Source of the DNA: Chryseobacterium formosum
Lineage (GTDB): Bacteria; Bacteroidota; Bacteroidia; Flavobacteriales; Weeksellaceae
Assembly (NCBI RefSeq): GCF_026460885.1
Contig: NZ_JAOVZW010000019.1
Span: 1-64,000 of the forward strand
Reading direction: 5' to 3'
Length of the DNA: 64,000 bases
The notes under the pieces are model-generated. The model was not told where the DNA came from. It searched no databases and saw nothing but the letters and a program-made list of their open reading frames with translations. The position numbers were made by a program, and so were the translations under genes. Below are positions 42,403 to 51,614 of this stretch, piece after piece. Position 1 is the first letter of the stretch. Each line of letters begins with the position of its first letter.

Positions 42403-43077
42403 ATGAAACTGAAACACCTTTTATTAGTAGGAATTTTTGCAGCAGGAAGTTTGGTGAATGCGCAGGAAATCAAGAAAAATGCAATTGAAGTAACCGGAGT
42501 TGCCGAAATGGAAGTAGAACCGGATGAAATTATTTTTAACATCGGAATAAAAGCCGACAACAAAAATCAATTGGCAGACAGCGAAAAACTTTTATTTGAA
42601 ACCCTGAAAAACAACAGTGTAAAAAATGAAGACATCAAGTTCAAATCGATGTACCAGAATTTGTATTCGAAAACAACGAAGTTTACCAAGAGTTTTCAAT
42701 TTAAAGTGAATGCTAAAACCAATGTTAGTAAGCTTTTCGAAGATTTGAATCAGAAATGGGTAAGCAATCTTAATATTGCAGAAATTAAAAACACAAAAAT
42801 TGCAGATTTCAGAAAAACAGTAAAAATCAATGCATTAAAAGCCGCCAAAGAAAAAGCTGATTATCTTTTGGGAAGTATCAACAAAAAGACAGGAGATGCG
42901 ATTGAGATTACAGAAATTGAAGATTACATGAGCGATTCTATTATGCCCGTTGCTTACAGAAGTAAAATGGCAAATGTACAACTGGAAGCTACCGACCAAA
43001 GTATGGATTATTCGTTCGACAACATCGAAAATATCAAGCTGAAATACAGCATCAAAACAAAATACGAAATTCTTTAG
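42403..43077 (+). CDS. SIMPL (DUF541) domain periplasmic protein
   Basis: A 224-residue exported protein. Signal peptide LKHLLLVGIFAAGSLVNAQ. The SIMPL domain follows directly: IEVTGVAEMEVEPDEIIFNI (the ...G.a...v.PD...... strand typical of YggE/BP26), NQLADSEKLLFETLKNNSV and the helix VKINALKAAKEKADYLLGSI. The C-terminus contains the family strand SIKTKYEIL. It is probably a small periplasmic oligomer. Single gene behind predicted operator 3, with a terminator after it. Paralogous in fold to the preceding gene product. Confidence 0.88.
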   Translation: MKLKHLLLVGIFAAGSLVNAQEIKKNAIEVTGVAEMEVEPDEIIFNIGIKADNKNQLADSEKLLFETLKNNSVKNEDIKFKSMYQNLYSKTTKFTKSFQFKVNAKTNVSKLFEDLNQKWVSNLNIAEIKNTKIADFRKTVKINALKAAKEKADYLLGSINKKTGDAIEITEIEDYMSDSIMPVAYRSKMANVQLEATDQSMDYSFDNIENIKLKYSIKTKYEIL

Positions 43078-43085
43078 TTTTTAGG

Positions 43086-43113
43086 AGGCAGTCAGAAATG
43101 GCTGTCTTTTTTT
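43086..43113 (+). terminator. Terminator after the SIMPL gene
   Basis: AGGCAGTCA and TGGCTGTCT form a nine-pair stem (two G-U pairs) with loop GAAA, followed by a T run. Confidence 0.75.
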
Positions 43114-43125
43114 GTTCTAAAAATT

Positions 43126-43156
43126 TACACCAAGTGAAAACCTCAGTTCACCAAGT
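43126..43156 (+). promoter_or_regulatory. Predicted LytTR operator 4
   Basis: Direct repeats TACACCAAGT at 43126-43135 and TTCACCAAGT at 43147-43156, period 21 bp, spacer identical to operator 3. A -7-like TAATTTTA lies at 43184-43191, 27 bp downstream; the gene starts at 43217. Confidence 0.85.
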
Positions 43157-43216
43157 CTTCAAAACTCCGGTTTAAAATCAGGGTAATTTTACTGTAGAAC
43201 TTTAAAACAATAAACA

Positions 43217-44812
43217 ATGCGACACTCTATTTTCATACTCATTTTTATGGTTTCGTTTTTTAAATCTCAGGAAATTAAAAAGGAAATCGATGTGAAACAG
43301 GCAACTGTATTTTTGCATGGAGCGAAAGTTTTCGGAAGCACGAATGTAACTCTTCAAAAAGGAAGAAACACGGTGAAAATCATCAATCTTCCGAATGATT
43401 TGGACGAAAACACTTATAAAATCAATCTTGAAAAAAACACTACCCTTTTATCAATTACTCCACAAAGCAATTATCTTAAAGACGATGAATTAACCGAAGG
43501 AGAAAAAAAACTGAATGATGAAAAGAAAAAATTTCAAAGACAAGCTAATTTATTAAATATCCAGATTAAAAATCTGACGGGCGAACAAAATATCATTAAT
43601 GATAATCTTAAAGTTTCAACCAATGATAAATCGACCCCCCAGGAACAACTGATTAAACTGACTGAATTCTACAGAAAAAGAATGCTGGAAATCGACAATC
43701 AGGTTTTTCTTCTGAACGAACAAAAAACTACGCTTGATGAAAGCATCGCTAAAATCAACAAGCAATTCTCTGAAGAACAGACTCATAAGACACAAAACAG
43801 AAAAGAATTAATTCTTGAAATTCTCGCCGAAAATGAAATGAATCTGAACTTGGGTGTGAGCTATATTGTTTCCAATGCAGGCTGGGTTCCTTCTTACGAT
43901 TTGAGAGCTTTGTCAACTAAAAAGCCTTTAGAAATTGTCTACAAAGGAAAAATCTACCAGAAAACCGGACAAGATTGGAACAATGTGAAACTTTTTGTCT
44001 CCACTTACAGACCTTCTTATAATCAAAACAGACCGATTTTATCGCCACTTTATGTCGCAGAATATACCGCTTACAATAATGAAGATGTTGTAGCAGGTTA
44101 CAATAAAGTTAAAAAAGCGGAAATGTCAAATTCTTATCAGATGAGGGCGGAAGTTGCTGCACCAAGTCAGATTCCTGTGGCTACCGTTTCAGATAATCAG
44201 ATGAATATTTTGTATGAATTGAATTACAATCAAACTATCGTAAGTCAGGAAAAAGAGCAATATGTGATTTTAGATAAGAAAAATGTCGAAGCCAATTACA
44301 AATATCACACGGTTCCGAAACTGAACAATCAGATTTTCCTGATGGCTTTTGTGAAAAACTGGCAGAATTTAAATCTGATTTCAGGTGAAGCGAATATTTA
44401 TTTTGAAGATAATTACATCGGAAAAACCAATATTACCAGCAATTATGTAAAAGATGAATTCCCAATTTCTTTAGGTGTTGACGAAAGAATTGTTGTTAAA
44501 AGAATCAAGCTTGAAGACAAAACTTCACAGAAAACGCTCAACTCAAATAAATGGGAAACTGAATCTTATGAAATATCAATCAGAAATAACACGAAAGAAA
44601 GTATCGAGCTGGAAATTTTAGACCAGATTCCATTAAGTGAAAATCAGAAAATCACAGTCAAAACATTAGATATCGGAAACGGAGAGTTTGATGCTAAAAC
44701 CGGAAGTATTCTTTGGAACAGAAAAATCAACAGCGGAGCTTCAGATAAAATCAATTTCTCTTATGAATTGAAATATCCTAAAGAAATGCAGATTCAGTAT
44801 TACAGTAGATAA
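43217..44812 (+). CDS. DUF4139 (mucoidy inhibitor MuiA-like) exported protein
   Basis: A 531-residue protein with a signal peptide (HSIFILIFMVSFFKSQ). The N-terminal DUF4140 domain has KQATVFLHGAKVFGSTNV and NLPNDLDENTYKI. A coiled-coil section (about 95-205) follows. The DUF4139 domain (about 210-531) has LGVSYIVSNAGWVPSYDLRA, GKIYQKTGQDWNNVKLFVST, YHTVPKLNNQIFLMAFVKNW and LDQIPLSENQKITVK. Family members include MuiA; the biochemical role is unknown but envelope-related. Monocistronic behind predicted operator 4, it closes the predicted LytTR regulon. Confidence 0.9.
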   Translation: MRHSIFILIFMVSFFKSQEIKKEIDVKQATVFLHGAKVFGSTNVTLQKGRNTVKIINLPNDLDENTYKINLEKNTTLLSITPQSNYLKDDELTEGEKKLNDEKKKFQRQANLLNIQIKNLTGEQNIINDNLKVSTNDKSTPQEQLIKLTEFYRKRMLEIDNQVFLLNEQKTTLDESIAKINKQFSEEQTHKTQNRKELILEILAENEMNLNLGVSYIVSNAGWVPSYDLRALSTKKPLEIVYKGKIYQKTGQDWNNVKLFVSTYRPSYNQNRPILSPLYVAEYTAYNNEDVVAGYNKVKKAEMSNSYQMRAEVAAPSQIPVATVSDNQMNILYELNYNQTIVSQEKEQYVILDKKNVEANYKYHTVPKLNNQIFLMAFVKNWQNLNLISGEANIYFEDNYIGKTNITSNYVKDEFPISLGVDERIVVKRIKLEDKTSQKTLNSNKWETESYEISIRNNTKESIELEILDQIPLSENQKITVKTLDIGNGEFDAKTGSILWNRKINSGASDKINFSYELKYPKEMQIQYYSR

Positions 44813-44847
44813 TTTGAAGTTTTGAATATAAATAATTGTTGGATTAT

Positions 44848-44992
44848 CGCAAAGGCGCAATGGTTTTAGACAAAATAAACTGTTTTAAGGCGCAATAAAA
44901 TCAAAGATTTTCATTTAGAAATTGCTAATAAATTTTATCGAAGATAAAATCCTTGCGCCTTTAAATTATATTAAAATTCTTGCGCCTTTGCG
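44848..44992. repeat. Inverted GCGCAAAGG intergenic repeat
   Basis: CGCAAAGGCGCAA at 44848-44860 is perfectly complementary to TTGCGCCTTTGCG at 44980-44992. Inner GGCGCAA and TTGCGCC copies also pair. It is related to, but more symmetrical than, the GCAAAG/GTGCG elements at 25512, 33851 and 60712. Confidence 0.8.
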
Positions 44993-45063
44993 AATACCAA
45001 CAAAATCAGAAATCTTTAAAAAACTAAATTAAGAATAAAAAAAAATCATTAAAAACATACAAT

Positions 45064-46254
45064 ATGAACACATTAAAAGTTTTAACAGTAACAGCAAGTG
45101 TAATTGCTTTTTTGAGTGCAGGTAAAATTTCAGATATTCGTTGCAGTAAAAATAACGACAGAGAAATTGTAGAAAGTACTATTTCAAATCAACCACAAAT
45201 TTCAATTTCAAAGGATAATAAAATTCAGGTGGCTTTACTTTTGGACACGTCCAACAGTATGGATGGCTTGATTGATCAGGCAAAATCCAGACTTTGGAAT
45301 ATTGTGAATACTTTAACCACTTTAAAATACAACGGAAAAACACCGCAAGTGGAAATTGCTCTTTATGAATACGGAAATGATGGATTACAAGATGAAAATT
45401 ACATCAGACAAGTAACTCCGCTTACACAGGATTTAGATTTGGTTTCAGAAAAACTTTTCGCTCTAAAAACTAATGGCGGAAATGAATATTGCGGAGCGGT
45501 TATTCGTGATGCCTCAACCAATTTGAAATGGGACGGAAACGAAAAAAGCATGAAACTGATTTACATTGCCGGAAACGAGCCGTTTGATCAGGGAAGAATC
45601 AGTTATAAAGATGTTATTTCTAAAGCCAAAACCAAAAATATTTACACGAATACGATTTTCTGCGGAAGCCGTGAGGAAGGCATTCAATCTCATTGGCAAA
45701 ACGGAGCGACTTTAGGGGACGGAAAATTCTTTAATATCGACAGCGACCAAAAAGTAATTTATATTGAAACGCCTTATGATGTGAAAATTTCGCAATACAA
45801 TTCTCAATTAAACAACACGTATATTTCATATGGAAGTCGTGGTTCTGAAATGAAAAACAAACAGTCTGTTCAGGATGTTAATGCTGAATCTGTTTCGGCT
45901 TCCAATGCTGTGGAAAGAGCAGTGAGCAAATCGAAGAAAAATGCTTACAAAAATGATCATTGGGATTTGGTAGATAAATTTGAAAAAGACAAAGCCTACA
46001 TTTCATCGATAAAAGAAGAAGAATTACCTTCTGAACTAAAAGGAAAAAGCAAAGCTGAAATTCAGAAAATTGTTGCTCAAAAATCTGCAGACCGAGAGAA
46101 AATTCAGAAAGAAATTGAAGTTTTAGCGAAAAAAAGACAGAAATTTATTGATGCGGAAACCAAAAAACGTGGAAATTCAGATTCTGATGATTTGGGAAAA
46201 GCGATTGAAAAGTCAATTGCGGAAATTGCGAAGAAGAATGGATACGGGTTTTAA
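45064..46254 (+). CDS. VWA domain-containing exported protein
   Basis: A 396-residue protein. An N-terminal hydrophobic segment (VLTVTASVIAFLSAGKI) suggests export. The von Willebrand A domain (about 55-240) has the MIDAS motif DTSNS (D61, S63, S65) in ALLLDTSNSMDGLIDQAK, and the later NGGNEYCGAVIRDA and IYIAGNEPFDQG. The C-terminal third (about 280-396) is Lys/Glu-rich and coiled-coil-like (EIQKIVAQKSADREKIQKEI). Metal-dependent protein binding is expected. It lies downstream of the regulon block but has no CACCAAGT repeat pair before it. A strong terminator follows. Confidence 0.85.
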   Translation: MNTLKVLTVTASVIAFLSAGKISDIRCSKNNDREIVESTISNQPQISISKDNKIQVALLLDTSNSMDGLIDQAKSRLWNIVNTLTTLKYNGKTPQVEIALYEYGNDGLQDENYIRQVTPLTQDLDLVSEKLFALKTNGGNEYCGAVIRDASTNLKWDGNEKSMKLIYIAGNEPFDQGRISYKDVISKAKTKNIYTNTIFCGSREEGIQSHWQNGATLGDGKFFNIDSDQKVIYIETPYDVKISQYNSQLNNTYISYGSRGSEMKNKQSVQDVNAESVSASNAVERAVSKSKKNAYKNDHWDLVDKFEKDKAYISSIKEEELPSELKGKSKAEIQKIVAQKSADREKIQKEIEVLAKKRQKFIDAETKKRGNSDSDDLGKAIEKSIAEIAKKNGYGF

Positions 46255-46379
46255 ATTTGAGATTTAAATTAAGATTGTTAGATGTGGTGGCATCAAACAT
46301 TAATTTTTAGAAGTTTCAGTTTTGGTTCCAAATATATTTTTGAATTAATGTGAGTGTTACTATTGTTTTATTTTGTTTC

Positions 46380-46410
46380 GGGCTCGGCTTCGCCGAGCCC
46401 TGATTTTTTT
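46380..46410 (+). terminator. Strong intrinsic terminator
   Basis: GGGCTCGGC and GCCGAGCCC form a perfect nine-pair GC-rich stem with loop TTC, then a T tract. It ends the VWA gene transcript before the convergent FAD oxidoreductase gene and is notably GC-rich for this genome. Confidence 0.9.
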
Positions 46411-46439
46411 TAGTTTTTATCAATAAATTCTCAAAGTAG

Positions 46440-47645
46440 TTATCTCCCAAATTTAAAGTATTGTGAAAGTTGATGTGTTTCATTTCTCATAAACGCAGAA
46501 GCCATTTCCATTCCGGTGACGGAAAAAGTAATTCCGTTTCCGCCAAAACCTAAAACAAAATAGGAATTTTTAAAATTATCATGCGTTCCGATGTATGGAA
46601 GTCCGTCTTTTGTTTCCCCAAAAGTTCCTGCCCAGACAAAATCTGTGTAGAAATGATAATCAGGTTTTATTCTTTTCAGATTTCTCAGAATTTCTTTTTC
46701 TTTTTTGTTTAATAAAGAATCACGTTTTTCGGGATTTGAGAAATCTTCATCACCACCTCCGATCAAAAGTCTTTCATCATCGGTTGAACGCATATAAATG
46801 TAAGGATCATCAGTGTTCCAAACGAGTATATTTTCGATATTTTTGAACTTATCTGAATCGACCTCAGAGACAATTGCATAGGTACTTTTTAAGTCTACAA
46901 AATGCTCTTTAATCATTGTTGAGCTTTCGTAACCAACACAGTAAATGATTTTTTTAGCTTTAATACTAAAATTATCTTTCGTTAAAGCCAAATTATGATC
47001 ACGTAGATATTTCACAGATTTCATTTCTGTTTTATCAAAAATTTTTAAGCCTTTATTAACGTTAAATCTCAGCAATTCATGAGCAAATTTAAAGGCATCA
47101 ATACTTGCGCCCTGTTTTGATAGAATTCCACCATACGTATTTTGGAAACCAAACTTTTCTTCAATATCTTCAATTCCGAGCCAGGTTACATCAAACCCCG
47201 CTCTTCGTCTTGCCTCATATTCCTTTTCAAGCCAAATAGCATCTTTCTTTTTGGAAGCAAAATACAACGATTGTTTTCTTTTGAAACCCGAACGAGCCTT
47301 TATTTCTTTTGTTAATTTTTCCAGATCATCTATAGATTTTGAACAGGCCTTATAACTTTCTATCGCCCCTTTTTCGCCAATCATTTCAATCAATTCGTAC
47401 AACGGAGTATCAATTTCGTATTGCAACATTGAAGTTGTCGCAGAAGTACTTCCGTTGCAGATTTCACGTTTATCAATTAAAATGGTTTGGTATCCGTCTT
47501 TTATCATTTGATGGGCAATAAGACTTCCGGTAATTCCACCACCAATGATGAGAACGTCGCATTCTTCATCAGATTTCAGGGAAGGATAGGAAGATATCAA
47601 GCCATTTTTCAAAAGCCAGAAAGGTTCGTTAGATTTCAGGTCCAT
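46440..47645 (-). CDS. FAD-dependent amino-acid-oxidase-type oxidoreductase
   Basis: A 401-residue DAO-family flavoprotein. The dinucleotide-binding motif is DVLIIGGGITGSLIAHQM (about 28-45), followed by DKREICNGSTSATTSMLQYE, the substrate or FAD region typical of gamma-glutamylputrescine oxidase-like enzymes. The C-terminal TFGETKDGLPYIGTH and GFGGNGITFSVTG close the FAD site. It oxidises an amine or amino acid (family); the substrate is unknown. No Rieske domain is present. Monocistronic, cytoplasmic. Confidence 0.88.
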   Translation of the reverse strand: MDLKSNEPFWLLKNGLISSYPSLKSDEECDVLIIGGGITGSLIAHQMIKDGYQTILIDKREICNGSTSATTSMLQYEIDTPLYELIEMIGEKGAIESYKACSKSIDDLEKLTKEIKARSGFKRKQSLYFASKKKDAIWLEKEYEARRRAGFDVTWLGIEDIEEKFGFQNTYGGILSKQGASIDAFKFAHELLRFNVNKGLKIFDKTEMKSVKYLRDHNLALTKDNFSIKAKKIIYCVGYESSTMIKEHFVDLKSTYAIVSEVDSDKFKNIENILVWNTDDPYIYMRSTDDERLLIGGGDEDFSNPEKRDSLLNKKEKEILRNLKRIKPDYHFYTDFVWAGTFGETKDGLPYIGTHDNFKNSYFVLGFGGNGITFSVTGMEMASAFMRNETHQLSQYFKFGR

Positions 47646-47758
47646 AGAAATTATTTTTCAAAATCTTAGCAATAATTAAGCCTTAAACGTATTCATTCTT
47701 TAATTATGGTTTAATTATTGATAATTTAAAGTCACCAAAACCATTTAAAATATAAATT

Positions 47759-48139
47759 ATGATATCAATTATTAATGATGCTCCTGAAAATGTAGCGGCA
47801 TTTAATGCAACAGGCGAAGTGACGAAGGAAGATTTTGAAAATCTTGTTATTCCTCATGTGAAAAGTAAAGTAGAACAGTTTGATGAACTGAATTATCTGC
47901 TTTATCTCGATACAGATTTAAGTAATTTCACAATGGGAGCCTGGCTTCAGGATGCACTTTTAGGAATAAAAAATCTTTCAAAATGGAATCGTGCAGCGAT
48001 TGTAACAGATAAAGAGGGTGTACAGAATTTCACTGATATTTTCAGTGTTTTAATGCCTGGAGAGTTTAAATCTTTTCCAAAAGAAAACCTTTACAACGCT
48101 TTGTATTGGTGCCAAAACGGTAACGAAGTCGAAAGTTAG
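47759..48139 (+). CDS. SpoIIAA-like (STAS-related) protein
   Basis: A 126-residue protein of the SpoIIAA-like/DUF3478 type: ISIINDAPENVAAFNATGEVTKEDFENLVIP, a middle strand LNYLLYLDTDLSNF, AWLQDALLGIKNLSKWNRAAIVTDK and the C-terminal FKSFPKENLYNALYWC. Members adopt a STAS-like fold; many bind small ligands, but function is unclear. Soluble. Single gene between the divergent FAD oxidoreductase and a bidirectional terminator. Confidence 0.85.
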   Translation: MISIINDAPENVAAFNATGEVTKEDFENLVIPHVKSKVEQFDELNYLLYLDTDLSNFTMGAWLQDALLGIKNLSKWNRAAIVTDKEGVQNFTDIFSVLMPGEFKSFPKENLYNALYWCQNGNEVES

Positions 48140-48144
48140 TTAAC

Positions 48145-48176
48145 AAAAAAGAGAAGCATTGAACTTCTCTTTTTTT
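48145..48176. terminator. Bidirectional terminator
   Basis: AAAAAAGAGAAG and CTTCTCTTTTTT form a stem around CATTGAA, with A and T tracts on either side, between the convergent SpoIIAA-like and MFS genes. Confidence 0.9.
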
Positions 48177-48178
48177 AT

Positions 48179-49381
48179 TTATTTATCGCAATTCGCAGTT
48201 TTTAATTCTAAATCCTTCTCTGAAACTTCTTGAGATCGATAGAGATACATATACCTTACACTGATAATTAATCCTATTAGTGTCATAAATACGCCGACCA
48301 AAGAAGGATAATTATATGAAAAACCGTTTTCCAAAGGAATTCCGCCTAAAAACGCTCCCATTGCATTGGCAATATTAAATGCAGCCTGCATAAATGCTGC
48401 AGCCATCATTTCGCTTTTTGGAGCGGCTTTCATCATCATAATGTTAATTGGTGCTGCAACAGACATCGATAATGCTCCACAGATAAAGGTTAATCCCAAA
48501 GAAATATATTGATATTCTGAAAGGAAAAATACACCCGACAAAGAAACCATCATCAAAGCAAGCAGTAAAATACACGTTTTTTCAGGGCTTAATCGGTCTG
48601 ATAAATATCCGCCAACAAGATTTCCCACTACCATTCCGGCTCCAGCAAGAATCATTACATAAGCCATACTGCTTTCTGCTATTCCTGAAACTACTGTCAT
48701 TAAAGGGGTGATATAACTAAACCAAGTGAAAAGTCCGCCAAACCCGATTGCTGTAATCGCCAAAACCAACCAAGCCTGTTTTCTCTTTAAGAATTTAATT
48801 TCTTCTTTAAAATGGGTATCCTGATTCGCATCCATCGCAGGAAGCCATATTTTTAAAAACAATAAAGCAACCAAACCTATAACGCCAACAATCGCAAAAT
48901 ACCATCGCCAATGAAATTCATGACCGATGTAAGTCACCAAAGGAACCATCGCCAAATTGGCAACAGTTAATCCCGTAAACATTAAAGAAATATAAAATGC
49001 TTCCTTCCCTTTTGCTGCCATTCTAGTTGCAACAACAGTCCCAACTCCGAAAAATGCTCCGTGAGGAAGTCCTGATAAGAAACGGATAATCATCATCGAA
49101 TTGTAATCTGGTGCAATTGCAGATAACGTATTAAATAATGTGAAAATCATCATCAATACAATCAAAACTTTTTTTGGTGGAAATTTCACCGAATATCCAA
49201 TCAAAATTGGTGCTCCCACAACAACTCCAAAAGCATAAGCCGAAATCAAATGTCCCGCTTCCGGAATGCTGATTTGTAAACTTCTTGCCAAATCGGGAAG
49301 CAATCCCATAATGGTAAATTCCGTTGTTCCAATTCCCAAACCACCTATTGCGAGCGGGATAATTCTTTTATCAATCTGCAT
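48179..49381 (-). CDS. MFS transporter, AraJ-type drug/sugar efflux family
   Basis: A 400-residue major facilitator with about 12 predicted membrane helices. The first helix region IIPLAIGGLGIGTTEFTIMGLLP and then ISAYAFGVVVGAPI match AraJ/DHA1-type exporters. Motif A-like loops GHLISAYA and GYLSDRLSPEKT are seen. It probably expels a sugar or small drug by proton antiport (family). The divergent AraC regulator 168 bp away is its likely controller (inference from context). Confidence 0.9.
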   Translation of the reverse strand: MQIDKRIIPLAIGGLGIGTTEFTIMGLLPDLARSLQISIPEAGHLISAYAFGVVVGAPILIGYSVKFPPKKVLIVLMMIFTLFNTLSAIAPDYNSMMIIRFLSGLPHGAFFGVGTVVATRMAAKGKEAFYISLMFTGLTVANLAMVPLVTYIGHEFHWRWYFAIVGVIGLVALLFLKIWLPAMDANQDTHFKEEIKFLKRKQAWLVLAITAIGFGGLFTWFSYITPLMTVVSGIAESSMAYVMILAGAGMVVGNLVGGYLSDRLSPEKTCILLLALMMVSLSGVFFLSEYQYISLGLTFICGALSMSVAAPINIMMMKAAPKSEMMAAAFMQAAFNIANAMGAFLGGIPLENGFSYNYPSLVGVFMTLIGLIISVRYMYLYRSQEVSEKDLELKTANCDK

Positions 49382-49484
49382 TTTAAATACTTTAAAATAA
49401 ACCTATTCATGCAATTATTTATTGCTTCTTTTAAAAGCACAAAATTCGATAGAATAAATCATTTAAACTTTAACAGAAATGATA

Positions 49485-49492
49485 TAAATTTG
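49485..49492 (+). promoter_or_regulatory. Candidate -7 element for the AraC gene
   Basis: TAAATTTG, matching the Bacteroidota -7 consensus TAnnTTTG, lies 58 bp before the AraC start in the divergent MFS-AraC intergenic region. No clear -33 box; weak evidence. Confidence 0.4.
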
Positions 49493-49549
49493 CTCTCTAT
49501 TAACTTTTTTAGTTTAATTTAAATCAAATATTAATCAAAAGAGAACCAA

Positions 49550-50401
49550 ATGAAAATACAGAAAGAACTCATTCAGTTTGAAGACGGGAAATCTTTTAAG
49601 CTGTTTTCACCTTCATTGAAAGACTGTTTCTTTTGGCATTATCACCCAGAAATAGAGCTTGTTTATGTAGAAGCCTGCAAAGGAATCCGCCATGTCGGGA
49701 AAAATATTTCGGATTTTAAAGACAACGATTTATTGTTAATTGGTTCAAATGTTCCACATCTTAATTTTGATTATAAAATCCAGACAGAATGCAAACAATT
49801 GGTTTTACAGATGCGGGAAAACTTTCTTCAGGAGCTTATTTTTCCTATTCCTGAATTTGATAATATTAAAAAATTGCTGGAACGCTCTTATCTGGGATTA
49901 TCATTTTCGGGGGATGCAAAAACAATTGTTGTTGAAAAACTTCATCAAATTAAAGATGAAAATTCCTTCGTTTCTTTCATGGGTTTGATTGAAATTTTGC
50001 AAATTCTTGCAAACTCAGATGAGGTGAAAGAACTCAACACTGAAGACACCAGAATTAAATGGTTTTTGAATGACAAAATCAGGATGGGAACGATTTACGA
50101 TTACATCCACGAAAATTATGATAAAAGCCCGAATGTCAACGTAATTGCTGAAATTGTAAATTTAAGTACTCCCGCTTTTTGTCGTTATTTTAAAAAGCAA
50201 ACCAATATGACGTTCACCGATTTTGTGAATAATTACAGGCTTAATCAAGCTAAACTTTTACTTCTTCAAAATGAATGTGTGACTGAAGTCTGTTTTCAGG
50301 TTGGCTTTGAAAGTCTTTCCTATTTTAATAAATTATTTAAAAAATATATTGGAGAGACACCTTCTGCTTTTAAAAAAAAGCATTTGAGTAAAGTTGAATA
50401 G
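49550..50401 (+). CDS. AraC-family transcriptional regulator
   Basis: A 283-residue regulator. The N-terminal cupin-like sensor domain has WHYHPEIELVYVEACKGIRHVG and DLLLIGSNVPH. The C-terminal AraC HTH domain (about 185-280) has VNVIAEIVNLSTPAFCRYFKK and the second helix pair CVTEVCFQVGFESLSYFNKLFKKY with TPSAF. It is divergent from the MFS exporter gene and probably regulates it. The effector is unknown. Confidence 0.93.
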   Translation: MKIQKELIQFEDGKSFKLFSPSLKDCFFWHYHPEIELVYVEACKGIRHVGKNISDFKDNDLLLIGSNVPHLNFDYKIQTECKQLVLQMRENFLQELIFPIPEFDNIKKLLERSYLGLSFSGDAKTIVVEKLHQIKDENSFVSFMGLIEILQILANSDEVKELNTEDTRIKWFLNDKIRMGTIYDYIHENYDKSPNVNVIAEIVNLSTPAFCRYFKKQTNMTFTDFVNNYRLNQAKLLLLQNECVTEVCFQVGFESLSYFNKLFKKYIGETPSAFKKKHLSKVE

Positions 50402-50505
50402 TTTTTTTCTCCCACTGATTTCACAGATTTACACAGATTTTTATGCTTTTCTTTCTAATTAAATCTTATTTTTCTTACTAAATCGTTTCATACAACACAG
50501 AGTTT

Positions 50506-50580
50506 GTCATTCCGTAGGAATCTAAGATAATATTTTAAATTTTTATTTCTAGTAATTTGTCTAGATTCCTACGGAATGAC
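50506..50580. repeat. Dispersed inverted repeat, GTCATTCCGTAGGAATCT arms
   Basis: GTCATTCCGTAGGAATCT at 50506-50523 is perfectly complementary to AGATTCCTACGGAATGAC at 50563-50580, with a 39-bp loop. It is a variant of the GTCATTCTGAA element at 35807. Confidence 0.85.
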
Positions 50581-50612
50581 AGACTAGACGGTTATTTGCT
50601 ACAATAAGAAAT

Positions 50613-50635
50613 CGCTTCAAAAAATGAAGCGATCT
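50613..50635 (-). terminator. Terminator of lipA
   Basis: On the minus strand ATCGCTTC pairs with GAAGCGAT around ATTTTTT, followed by TTTCTTATT, just after the lipA stop codon. Confidence 0.75.
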
Positions 50636-50639
50636 ATAT

Positions 50640-51506
50640 TTAGTGAATATGTTTTTCAGCGTGATAAGAACTTCTTACCAAAGGTGAACTTTCAACGTGT
50701 CTGAAACCTAAACTTCTTGCAAAATCACCAAATTCATCAAACTCTTCAGGAGTAATGAATTTTTTTACAGGTAAATGTTTTTTAGTCGGCTGTAAGTACT
50801 GTCCCATCGTAATAACATCTACATTAGCATTTCTAATATCTTCGATTGTCTGAAAAACTTCATGTTTCTCTTCACCCAAACCAAGCATTAATCCTGTTTT
50901 CGTTCTGTTTTGTCCAGCTTCCTTTAAATATCTTAAAACTTCAAGACTTCTTTCATATTTTGCCTGAATTCTCACTTCTCTTGTCAAACGTTTTACCGTT
51001 TCCATGTTGTGAGAAATCACTTCCGGGGCAACATCTACCATTCTATCAAGATGTTTTGTCAACCCTTGAAAGTCAGGAATCAATGTTTCCATCGTCGTTC
51101 CCGGAGAAATTCTTCTTACCGCATTGACGGTTTCACCCCAAAGAATAGAACCCATATCTTTCAAATCGTCACGGTCAACAGAAGTTAAAACAGCGTGTTT
51201 AATTTTCATTAATTTGATCGAACGAGCTACTTTTTCAGGTTCGTCCCAGTTGACATCCATTGGTTTTCCGGTTTTTACCCCACAAAATCCACAGCTTCTT
51301 GTGCAGATGTTTCCAAGAATCATGAAAGTTGCTGTTCCTTCACCCCAACATTCACCCATATTCGGGCAGCTTCCACTTTGGCAAATTGTATTTAATTTAT
51401 ATTTATCAACCAAAGTTCTCAATTCTCTATAATTCTTTCCGGTAGGAAGTTTTACACGAATCCACTTTGGTTTTTGAACGGTAGTATCTTGAACTAAATT
51501 CTCCAT
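50640..51506 (-). CDS. lipA: Lipoyl synthase LipA
   Basis: A 288-residue radical SAM enzyme that inserts two sulfurs into octanoyl-protein to make lipoyl groups. The auxiliary cluster cysteines are C42, C47 and C53 ([12 protein letters not shown]). The radical SAM motif is CTRSCGFC (C68, C72, C75). Further family motifs: [54 protein letters not shown] and the C-terminal [14 protein letters not shown] with the serine that ligates the auxiliary cluster. Monocistronic with its own terminator. Confidence 0.98.
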   Translation of the reverse strand: MENLVQDTTVQKPKWIRVKLPTGKNYRELRTLVDKYKLNTICQSGSCPNMGECWGEGTATFMILGNICTRSCGFCGVKTGKPMDVNWDEPEKVARSIKLMKIKHAVLTSVDRDDLKDMGSILWGETVNAVRRISPGTTMETLIPDFQGLTKHLDRMVDVAPEVISHNMETVKRLTREVRIQAKYERSLEVLRYLKEAGQNRTKTGLMLGLGEEKHEVFQTIEDIRNANVDVITMGQYLQPTKKHLPVKKFITPEEFDEFGDFARSLGFRHVESSPLVRSSYHAEKHIH

Positions 51507-51614
51507 TTATTTCTCAAATTGAGGTTCAAAGTTAGTGATTTTTTTATCGAAACAATCAAAGACAGACATTGATGAAACAGATAATTTCGTAATTTTAAAG
51601 ATCAAAATATTTTT

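Noticed and set aside
48721..48735. CCAAGTGAAAA string inside the MFS gene
   Set aside because: A single half-site inside a coding region, without the second repeat 21 bp away; chance.
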